Origin: Stieleria magnilauensis
Lineage (GTDB): Bacteria; Planctomycetota; Planctomycetia; Pirellulales; Pirellulaceae
Assembly (NCBI GenBank): GCA_007753675.1
Contig: CP036432.1
Span: forward strand, 408,394-472,393
Length of the DNA: 64,000 bases
Direction: 5' to 3'
Shown here: piece by piece, positions 26,024 to 32,855 of the stretch
Layout of the letters: each line of letters opens with the position of its first letter
Numbering within the stretch: the stretch's first letter is position 1
Notes under the pieces: generated by a model
The model's input: only the letters and a program-made list of their open reading frames with translations
Databases searched by the model: none
Told to the model about the DNA's origin: nothing
Made by a program: the position numbers and the translations under genes

Positions 26024-26653
26024 TCAGGCGACGACGTGTGTCGGGATACTTTTCTTGACAGGGCGTGCAGGGACCGGGAGCGAATCGATCGCCGCTCTCG
26101 CCTGACCGGCTTTCCCAGTCAGCGCCCGATCCTCTTGCTCAAGCAAAAGAATTTTGTCCTGCGCGTCCTCGACTGCCCGCTGAGACACCCGGTATTCGGC
26201 AAGCAGTTTGGCTGTTACCTGGTTCATGGACTTCGCTTGGTCGAGGGCTGGTTTCGTACGATACACTTTCGCGGCTAGCTCCCCTGCGCCATCGTGCGTC
26301 CCGCGATCATCGCGAGTAAGCTTCCGAAGGTCGCGAAGCCGCTCCCTTACCCCGTCCTGCTTGGCGTTCAGTTCGCTGATCTGGTTTTCCAGTTCCTCGC
26401 GACGGATCGATGTTGCGTAGTCTTTGAGGGATTCGTCAAGTCGCTCTTCACGGCTCTTGCGGTTGTCTGGGTACGCTTCGAAGTGGGAAGTGATCGCGGC
26501 CAGATCGGCTTTCCTTCCGTGGTGAAGGTCGGCAATCGCTTTGTCCTTGCGACGTTCGCTTTCCTCCTTCTCGGACTGGGCTGTCGCTTTAGCCTCACGG
26601 TCAAGCTGATCGTCTGACTTGAGCATGTTCTTGAGGTCTTGGGTAATCGACAT
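26024..26653 (-). CDS. Coiled-coil protein of the element (209 aa)
   Basis: I start at ATG 26653 (MSITQDLKNMLKSDDQLDRE) because AGGA precedes it at good spacing. The chain is strongly charged and helical, with coiled-coil-prone stretches at about 15-50 (KATAQSEKEESERRKDKAIA) and 80-125 (REELENQISELNAKQDGVRE) and a Pro-rich basic tail (VPARPVKKSIPTHVV). It is uncharacterised. Coiled-coil proteins at this place in phage-like elements can be scaffold-like or regulatory; nothing here decides. Confidence 0.6.
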   Translation of the reverse strand: MSITQDLKNMLKSDDQLDREAKATAQSEKEESERRKDKAIADLHHGRKADLAAITSHFEAYPDNRKSREERLDESLKDYATSIRREELENQISELNAKQDGVRERLRDLRKLTRDDRGTHDGAGELAAKVYRTKPALDQAKSMNQVTAKLLAEYRVSQRAVEDAQDKILLLEQEDRALTGKAGQARAAIDSLPVPARPVKKSIPTHVVA

Positions 26654-26877
26654 AAGGTTCCTGCGTTGGGGTTGTGCAGCGATGGCTGCGGTGAAGTGAT
26701 GCCCTGCCAGAAAGGCCAAGGCGATAGAGTGAAGACCGCATCCCTGCGGAGGAAGATTCCAGTGCCCTTGCAGCGTGCAGAGGGGACGTTGCCGACATTA
26801 CCGTCGGCGTGATTCAAACGGGACCGGCGCGACGCGCATCATGGCGTCAGCTTTCCAGTCCCGCCGTTGTGAGTCCC

Positions 26878-26933
26878 CTTGCCGGTTGGTCGCTTTGGGG
26901 TGTGGACGTCCCGTGCGACGACAGACCGGCAAG
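26878..26933. repeat. Inverted repeat CTTGCCGGT...ACCGGCAAG after the excisionase gene
   Basis: Perfect 9-bp arms at 26878-26886 and 26925-26933 enclose 38 bp. It lies directly after the excisionase stop (leftward reading), so it may shape the 3' end of that transcript or bind the small HTH protein. No T-run follows. Confidence 0.45.
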
Positions 26934-26941
26934 AGGTGACG

Positions 26942-27145
26942 TTATGCAGTCGTTGGTGTGGGGCACCCTGCCTGGACCCACTCGTCTAAATTCTCGCTGT
27001 CCCATCGGGTGAGGACGCCCAACTTGACCGGGCGCGGCATTTTCCCGTCGCCAGCAAGCCGGTAGACAGTGCGCTCGGAGCACCCTAGCCGCTCTGCGAC
27101 TTTAGTGACCGAAAGAAGTTTTGACGTGGGGCCTGACTTGCTCAT
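26942..27145 (-). CDS. Excisionase-type small HTH protein (AlpA/MerR-like)
   Basis: A 67-residue DNA-binding protein with a strong GGAG site ten bases before the ATG. The helix-turn-helix is SVTKVAERLGCSERTVYRLA (about 12-31) followed by the wing GKMPRPVKLGVLTRWDSENL. This is the HTH_17/AlpA type used as recombination directionality factor or regulator in integrative elements. It is the first gene at the right end, opposite the recombinase, as expected for a factor that controls excision or early transcription. Confidence 0.88.
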   Translation of the reverse strand: MSKSGPTSKLLSVTKVAERLGCSERTVYRLAGDGKMPRPVKLGVLTRWDSENLDEWVQAGCPTPTTA

Positions 27146-27350
27146 TGCGGGCGTCTCCTTTTTTGCAGGTAAAGAGCGATTGATGTCTCACAACCCCACC
27201 ATCCCATATGCAGTGATGGATTCAATGCAGAAAAAAACTGCGTTCGCTGCTATGCCGTGCGTTCCTGTCTTACGTAGCCAGACACTGGCATTACTTGACT
27301 GCCAGAGTCCGACGTTCCCACTGACCTCAGGGTATCGAGCCCTAAGACAA

Positions 27351-27503
27351 TCAGGTGCCCGTCAGATTTTCGACAATGTCGCGAAGCTCCCCCGGCGTCA
27401 AACGTGAGGCGATCTGTCCAGTGATGACCGCCAAGTCTTGTGTCGATTGTGCCGTACATTCTTCGCTCGCGCCGGATAGCCCCGCGTTTACCGCACTCGG
27501 GTC
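27351..27503 (-). other. In-frame 50-codon recombinase tail, joined only in the excised circle
   Basis: Read leftward across the right attachment core, codons AGC TAC CCC GCT AGG ACA give SYPART, exactly the last six residues of the integrated recombinase. The frame then continues from 27503 with DPSAVNAGLSGASEECTAQS and ends in QIASRLTPGEL...VENLTGT, stop TGA at 27351-27353. Fifty codons are free of stops. After excision the recombinase gene would be joined to this segment through the reconstituted core, giving a 497-residue protein. The tail looks protein-like (mixed Ser/Thr-rich linker then an amphipathic helix). Joined form is inferred; both halves are seen. Confidence 0.65.
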
Positions 27504-27504
27504 T

Positions 27505-27521
27505 GTCCTAGCGGGGTAGCT
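27505..27521 (+). repeat. attR core of the tRNA-Gln element
   Basis: GTCCTAGCGGGGTAGCT matches the attL core at 16 of 17 positions; the difference is T/A at the sixth base. In the recombinase frame it changes GCA to GCT, both Ala. The sequence left of it is not tRNA-like, as expected for the element side. Confidence 0.82.
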
Positions 27522-27522
27522 C

Positions 27523-27556
27523 AAAAGGCCCTCTGCACTCAGCAGGGGGCCTTTTT
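27523..27556 (+). terminator. Strong intrinsic terminator, probably original tRNA-Gln terminator
   Basis: AAAAGGCCCTCTGC pairs with GCAGGGGGCCTTTT (14 bp, one G-U pair) around the loop ACTCA, followed by T. It starts two bases after the right core. Before insertion this would have followed tRNA-Gln directly. It now lies about 10.4 kb away. Confidence 0.85.
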
Positions 27557-27646
27557 CGTTGGGCAGAGTTGATGGATGTCCGGGGCGACCGAAGCTGGAC
27601 CAAGTTGGAGCCTGGGACGATGGCGGGAAAGTCAGATTCCAGCCTG

Positions 27647-27740
27647 CCATCATTCTGCCCCGTATCATTCTGCCTTCTCTCTTTCAGCGGCGTCCGGTCG
27701 GAGGCTGGAGGTAGGAAGATTTTGGAGGTCGGAAGATTTT
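27647..27740. repeat. Composite intergenic repeat, second copy
   Basis: CCATCATTCTGCCCCGTAT (27647 on), then from 27709 the doublet GGTAGGAAGAT and GGTCGGAAGAT separated by TTTGGA. It has the same two motifs in the same order as 1816-1890. It lies outside the element, in the 358-bp gap between attR and the kinase gene, which has no other gene. Confidence 0.6.
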
Positions 27741-27802
27741 GTTTCTCCCCGTCAGTGCCCTTGAGTGCAGACGTCTTGGTGTGCCGAGTCCTGTTCCGCG
27801 TC

Positions 27803-27890
27803 GGAGATTGGTCAAAACATTGGGTGGTCAAAAATGATGGGGACCTGGGAGTTGTTGCTGCGAGCTGGCCCATCTTCAGTCAACGTACCT
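27803..27890 (+). repeat. GGTCAAAA inverted-repeat element, copy A (decayed right arm)
   Basis: Begins GGAGATTGGTCAAAACATTG, has the second left-arm unit GGTGGTCAAAAATG and the core GGGAGTTGTTGCTGCGAGCT. The right arm is degenerate (CATCTTCAGTCAACG in place of CATTTTTTGACCAA). Its end overlaps the kinase stop codon at 27880-27882. Confidence 0.65.
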
Positions 27891-30800
27891 GTTTACGCCA
27901 ATTTTCGAGCAGTTCTCGGTCTTTGCCGAGCGTTTGCTCGTTGGCGCCAACCGAGTCGAATTCCGCCTGGATTTCCAACGCCCGCGTCATGGCGGCGATT
28001 GCGTCCGCCCAACGTGCGTCACGTGCGAGTGCAAGCGACTTGTTGCGGTAGAGCCAAAACCATTGGCCTGCATACGCTTGGCGGGAAAGTGCTGGATCGG
28101 CTGCTGATTCCGCATCTTCGAGCAGTTCGGCTTCTTCGCGGTAAGCGTCGACAGCACCCTGATTCTCTTGAAATTGAAAGTTCAGCAAATCACCCAACAA
28201 ATGGTGAATGTGGCTTCCTTGCACGATCGCTGCGGTCGAACGTGGCGGCTGATGCTGAAGGCTATTGGACAGCGCGGCCAAGAGCAGCCGTTGCGCCTCG
28301 ACATCTTTGACACGGCTCAATTCCTGATTGAGCTGCAACGCATCTTCAAGAAGGTGTTCAACGGCGTCTTCGGTGGAGTCGAAGAATGGACGTCCGCCGA
28401 TGCGGTCAAGTTGCTCGGTCAGGTCGCGAACGCGGCGATGCACCCGATCACGATCGATCGAGTCACTTTCAATCCATTGAATCAACTGGTTGCACTTGTA
28501 ACGCCACTGACGGGGGTGGACGCGATCTCGTCTCTGTCGACCGACACGAAGCATCGCGCTGACCGCATCGATCGGACGGACTGATGCGATTGGACTGGCA
28601 GGCTTGGGCGTGATCTCGTCGCTGGGAAACCCGCTTTCGACCAGTTTTTCTCGGACCGCAACCAAATCCCAAACCCCGATGTCGCCGCCGTCCAATCCAT
28701 AGGCGACTTGGCGACCATCGCGGCTCCAGGTCGCCGACGTGATCGCGTTGTTCCAGTCGGGCAGCTGAACAACGGGTTGGAAATCCGCAGTCCGAATCAG
28801 CTGTCGAGCACAAAAGATCTGCCGTCTATCCGGTGAAAGCAAGACTGGCGGCTGCAAGTGACGGCCTTGCGTGCGGACCACTTCGTTCGTGTTCAGATTC
28901 CAAAGGTGCGCGTCATCGGCAACGAAAAGCAAGCGAGTCTCATCAAGAAATACAAGCGAGTCGGGACCGATCCGGCGTTCCGTCTTCAGGACGCGGGGGG
29001 CGCCGGGCCGTCCGACAGCGTCGACCACGATAGCGTCATTCGAAGCGAAGGCGATTCGACGCCCCGAAGGACTGAGCGTCGCAGGTTTGCGAGCGTCCGG
29101 ATGGATCTGCAACGGTTCCAATTCCCAACGCATCTGTTTCGGAGGAGATGTGGATTCGGCCGCTGCTCCGGCGGCGGCTTTCGAGTGGACGTGCCAGGCG
29201 TGAGACTGGCCGGCGAAGTTGCCGACTGCCAACAACGTCTCGCCCGAATCGGAGAAGAGGATTCGCGAGGGAGTTGCATCACAATCACCCTCGGCAACCA
29301 GCACTCCGGTCCCAACATCCCACAGTTGCAATCGACCATTCCAGGCGGCCAGCAGTGCTCCGTCGGGGCTGAAGGTGGATGCCGAGCCGACGAACTCAAA
29401 CGCGAGTTCGCCGGTTTCCACATTCCAGACCTTGGTTTCGTTCCCGCCGTAGTAGCGTCCCGTCGAAAGTAAGAGTTGTCCATCGGGACTCAGGCAAACC
29501 GTCTCGACAATCCGGTCGTGAGCGCTGATACGCGTTCTTTGGTCACCCTGCAACGCTGCGACGCGAGGTCGGCGATCACCGATCCAAACGGCGTTTCGTC
29601 CGTCGGAAGAAAGACCCACTGATGAACGATCGTTGTCGGCAGCGAACGAGACAATCGGCTGACCGTAGCGGGCTGAAAGCCAAACCGTTTCGGTGGGGGT
29701 GCGAACGAGGACGTCGCCATCGCTGCCGACGAAAGAAACGACGGTGCATCTGCCCAATTCGTCGTGTTTTGCGATCCGCTCGCCGCTACCGACCGCAAAC
29801 ACTTCGACACCGAAATAGCCGCCGCACGCGACAAATCTGCCGCTGGGACTGATCCTCACATTCTGCAGGGCACCGACACTTGCGTTGATCGATTGGACAA
29901 GTCGATCGGTGTGCAGGTCATAGACCTGAAGGTCGTCGTCGATCGATTTCTCATCAAGCCACGAACGCCCCAAGGCCAGGAAGTCGTTGTTCAGGTCGAA
30001 TCGCGGCGACACAGGAATGGCGGTTTGCCGAACGGAAAATCCACGCGACGGATCGAATGATGCAATCGAAAAATGGATCTCAGCAAGCCCATCGAGTCGA
30101 CGCTGCGGATCTGAGATCGCTGCGCCGGACCCTCGCGTGTGCCAGACATTCGGATCAAGAAAATGTGATGATTCCGATTCGAGCCCAACGATGTGTCGAG
30201 CATCCGGCGACACATCGATACCGAAAAAGCTCTCCGGTCGATTCGGCGGATTCAATGGCTCGGCCGGCGAGTACGATCGTCCATCCCAGACCCAATGGCT
30301 GATTTCGGATCCTCCTTGGCCGATCGCCCGCACGTACCGTGTCGCCCCATCGCCGAACGGGAGATCGACATCAATTCTGGTGATGGGAATCGACATCACT
30401 TGAGCTTCGAAAACTTTCGTTTCGCTTTCCAAATCAAACGCGACCAGCACCCCGTTCTCCGATCCGACGATCAAATGATTGCGCTGGCGGCAAACATTGG
30501 CGGTTGTGATTTCCGCGTCTACTTCCTCTAGGACGACGGGCTCTCGTGCGCCGACGTGCCCGAGGCTATTGACCAGCAGTTGTCGCAACTGTCGAAGATC
30601 TTTCGCATCGGTGTCGAGTGACTTCGCCTCGGCAACCAACTGTTCGATCCGCTGCCCATAGCCGACGGGCCGCACCTGACTGAGGTATTCAGCTTCATTG
30701 GCAAGCGCACGATACAGCGATCGAACGGTTTGTCCACGCGAACGCTTGAGATCGATCAGGGAGCGATTGAGCTGGCTTTGGTACCAGACGCTTCCGGCAA

Positions 30801-31989
30801 CCAGCGTGAATGCGGCGAGCAAACAACAGCAGGTGAGGGCAGCTACAGTGGGATGGCGTCGCGACCACTTCCAAACGGTTTCGACGATGCCAACAGGTCT
30901 CGCCCGGATCGGATTTCCGTCGATAAATCGTTGCAAGTCGGATTCAAGCGATGCGGCGTCGCGATAGCGGCGATCCGGATCCTTCTGCAGGCACTTGATA
31001 CAAATCGTATTCAAATCGATCGGGATGGCGGGATTGAGTTGCCGCGGCGCGACCGGATCGCGATCCACGACCAGACGCACTGTTTCGGCAGCATTGTGTC
31101 CTTGAAAGGGCGGGCGTGCAGTCAACATGCAATAGAGCGTCGCCCCGATCGAATAGACATCGGCCCTCTCATCGGCACCACTTGCCCCGCCGGAGGCCTG
31201 TTCAGGCGCCATGTAACTGGGCGTGCCGAGCACCTGCTCCGTCGCGGTCAAATCACTTGCGCTGTCCCGTCGGCGTGCCAACCCGAAATCTGTAATCCGC
31301 GGCCGTTGGTTCTGATCGAGCAAGATATTGGCCGGCTTGATGTCTCGATGAACGACGCCCCGCTGGTGCGCGTAGGCGACTGCGGCAGCCACTTGCCGAG
31401 CGATCGCAGCGGCGGTCTGAGGTTTTAGCGGTTCCTTGGAAATGCGTTGGGCCAAACTTTCGCCCTCAATCAGTCCCATCGTAAAGAACGGTTGCCCAAC
31501 GTGCTCGCCGACTTCGTAAACGGGGACGATGCCCGGGTGATCCAGCGCGGCCGCCGCTTCGGCCTCGATGCGAAACCGACTCCGCTCTTCGGCGTAGGCA
31601 AACGGCCCTGCCAGCATCATCTTGAGCGCCACGACTCGATTGAGTGATCGATCGCGGGCGCGGAAGACGACGCCCATGCCTCCGCGCCCAACTTGACCGA
31701 GGATTTCGTAGGAACCGATCTGATCGGGGACGCTGGTTGTGACGTCACCATGCGGTTGGGACGGGGGATTCGATTGCGCTGCGTCCCCGTCCGAGTGGTC
31801 CTGTGGCTGGGCCGATCGGACTCGGTTGATCAGTCCCAGGACCCGCTTTGCCGCGTCGAAGTCAGCCGAACCCATGGCGGCTTGGGTGTCATCATCGCCG
31901 TTGGGAGTTTCGCCGGCGAGTTGCTGATCCACGCGTTCCAAATGCAACGCGAATTGATCGTCGATGTCTCGTCGTTCGCGTTCAATCAT
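27880..31989 (-). CDS. Ser/Thr protein kinase fused to a WD40-type propeller region
   Basis: 1369 residues from the ATG at 31989, which overlaps the sigma factor stop by eight bases; a longer upstream frame exists but would overlap the sigma gene by 158 bp. The kinase domain (about 70-340) has GRGGMGVVFRARD, the ATP Lys in VALKMM, catalytic HRDIKPANILL, DFGLARR and APEQASGG. One membrane span (PTVAALTCCCLLAAFTLVAG) follows. A long C-terminal half holds WD40-like repeats (RISAHDRIVETVCLSPDGQL; VNNAITSATWSRDG type blades) and an end segment with helical repeats (TPR-like). Kinase inside, propeller outside is the expected topology. Kinase-plus-propeller proteins after an ECF sigma gene are a recurrent planctomycete pair. 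Confidence 0.92.
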   Translation of the reverse strand: MIERERRDIDDQFALHLERVDQQLAGETPNGDDDTQAAMGSADFDAAKRVLGLINRVRSAQPQDHSDGDAAQSNPPSQPHGDVTTSVPDQIGSYEILGQVGRGGMGVVFRARDRSLNRVVALKMMLAGPFAYAEERSRFRIEAEAAAALDHPGIVPVYEVGEHVGQPFFTMGLIEGESLAQRISKEPLKPQTAAAIARQVAAAVAYAHQRGVVHRDIKPANILLDQNQRPRITDFGLARRRDSASDLTATEQVLGTPSYMAPEQASGGASGADERADVYSIGATLYCMLTARPPFQGHNAAETVRLVVDRDPVAPRQLNPAIPIDLNTICIKCLQKDPDRRYRDAASLESDLQRFIDGNPIRARPVGIVETVWKWSRRHPTVAALTCCCLLAAFTLVAGSVWYQSQLNRSLIDLKRSRGQTVRSLYRALANEAEYLSQVRPVGYGQRIEQLVAEAKSLDTDAKDLRQLRQLLVNSLGHVGAREPVVLEEVDAEITTANVCRQRNHLIVGSENGVLVAFDLESETKVFEAQVMSIPITRIDVDLPFGDGATRYVRAIGQGGSEISHWVWDGRSYSPAEPLNPPNRPESFFGIDVSPDARHIVGLESESSHFLDPNVWHTRGSGAAISDPQRRLDGLAEIHFSIASFDPSRGFSVRQTAIPVSPRFDLNNDFLALGRSWLDEKSIDDDLQVYDLHTDRLVQSINASVGALQNVRISPSGRFVACGGYFGVEVFAVGSGERIAKHDELGRCTVVSFVGSDGDVLVRTPTETVWLSARYGQPIVSFAADNDRSSVGLSSDGRNAVWIGDRRPRVAALQGDQRTRISAHDRIVETVCLSPDGQLLLSTGRYYGGNETKVWNVETGELAFEFVGSASTFSPDGALLAAWNGRLQLWDVGTGVLVAEGDCDATPSRILFSDSGETLLAVGNFAGQSHAWHVHSKAAAGAAAESTSPPKQMRWELEPLQIHPDARKPATLSPSGRRIAFASNDAIVVDAVGRPGAPRVLKTERRIGPDSLVFLDETRLLFVADDAHLWNLNTNEVVRTQGRHLQPPVLLSPDRRQIFCARQLIRTADFQPVVQLPDWNNAITSATWSRDGRQVAYGLDGGDIGVWDLVAVREKLVESGFPSDEITPKPASPIASVRPIDAVSAMLRVGRQRRDRVHPRQWRYKCNQLIQWIESDSIDRDRVHRRVRDLTEQLDRIGGRPFFDSTEDAVEHLLEDALQLNQELSRVKDVEAQRLLLAALSNSLQHQPPRSTAAIVQGSHIHHLLGDLLNFQFQENQGAVDAYREEAELLEDAESAADPALSRQAYAGQWFWLYRNKSLALARDARWADAIAAMTRALEIQAEFDSVGANEQTLGKDRELLENWRKQVR

Positions 31990-32632
31990 CTTGTCGATCC
32001 ATCTCCTTCTGCAACCGAACGATCGCCCGCGACCAAAGTTTTCTTGCCGCGTCGGCAGACCGCTGGGTGCGTTGGCCGATTTCGACGAAAGACAATCGTT
32101 GCCAGTTTCGCAGCTTGATGACTTCGCGTTCGACTTCACTGAGTGTTTCGATTGCCCGATGCAGTTGCTTCTCCTGTTCTTTCAACGCGGCCGCTGTGGA
32201 GGGCGAATCACCGAGGTCGACGAACTTGCTTGCTTGGTTGCCGACACTTTCGTCTGGCATGGGGAGCTCCAGGTTGACGTTCCGTTTCGCCGCTCGATAG
32301 TGTCGATTGGTTTGCTTCAAATCCTTGAGTAGGATCCCGCGCAACCAGGCCAAAAGTTCTTCTCTGGATTCCCCGTTGAAATCGGCGATACAGCGCTGCG
32401 CCGAAAGCATCGAATTCTGGACGACGTCTGAGGCGCCAACCTTTGCCGCAATGTCCGAATTCATCTCTGCATTGGCGATTGCCATCAGATAGGGTTGCGA
32501 AAGTCGGATCAATTGACTCATCGCCTGCTGGGAGCCCGACTTTGCGGCTCGCAGCAGCAGGATGAACTCTTCACCGGCATCGGGGGATTGCGAGTTTGCA
32601 GGGTCGAGATCGCTCTGTTCGGGATCATCCAT
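31982..32632 (-). CDS. ECF-type RNA polymerase sigma factor
   Basis: 216 residues with sigma region 2 (about 25-95: AKSGSQQAMSQLIRLSQPYL, then DIAAKVGASDVVQNSMLSAQ, ESREELLAWLRGILLKDL) and region 4 (about 150-210: LSEVEREVIKLRNWQRLSFV, EIGQRTQRSADAARKLWSRA). This is the planctomycete ECF class that is encoded with a Ser/Thr kinase. It would direct RNA polymerase to its own promoter set. The kinase gene starts inside its stop region, so both come from one message. The gap upstream (to about 32855) is shared with the divergent giant surface gene, which is therefore a natural candidate target. Confidence 0.93.
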   Translation of the reverse strand: MDDPEQSDLDPANSQSPDAGEEFILLLRAAKSGSQQAMSQLIRLSQPYLMAIANAEMNSDIAAKVGASDVVQNSMLSAQRCIADFNGESREELLAWLRGILLKDLKQTNRHYRAAKRNVNLELPMPDESVGNQASKFVDLGDSPSTAAALKEQEKQLHRAIETLSEVEREVIKLRNWQRLSFVEIGQRTQRSADAARKLWSRAIVRLQKEMDRQDD

Positions 32633-32855
32633 CGAGCACGGTGTACTGGGTTAGAGCGCAGTTGTCACGTCGGTCACGTCCTATTCTGCACATCGTCGAG
32701 AAAAAAATCAAAATTCTCTGTCCGTTTCTTGCTTCGCCTGCACATCGCGTCTTGGGGAACCCCCGACAAAGCGAACGCCTTTGGCGTCTATGACCGTGAT
32801 GCATCGGATTTCGCTTTGCGTCTTCCAGTTCGCGATACCTGACGAAGAAACGCAG

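Larger units (their letters stand above)
17143..27521. mobile_element. ~10.4-kb tRNA-Gln integrative element (phage-satellite-like)
   Basis: Bounded by 17-bp direct repeats that differ at one position (17143-17159 and 27505-27521), the left one lying in the tRNA 3' end. Immediately outside the right repeat is a strong terminator, which fits as the displaced original terminator of the tRNA. All recognised genes run leftward: excisionase, coiled-coil protein, 88-aa protein, RepA-like ATPase, phage-type morphogenesis protein, tape-measure-like protein, 127-aa protein, TIR-like protein, tyrosine recombinase. No terminase, portal, capsid or conjugation gene fits inside. The element therefore resembles a satellite that would need a helper, or a reduced prophage. 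Boundaries and gene set are seen in the sequence; mobility is inferred. Confidence 0.88.

Noticed and set aside
27351..27668. 105-codon minus-strand frame as an independent gene
   Set aside because: Its first half is host intergenic repeat and terminator sequence. Only the part left of the core makes sense, as the recombinase tail in the excised form.
31990..32139. Longer N-terminus of the kinase from 32139
   Set aside because: It would overlap the sigma factor gene by 158 bp and the extra residues are not protein-like; ATG at 31989 gives normal coupling.
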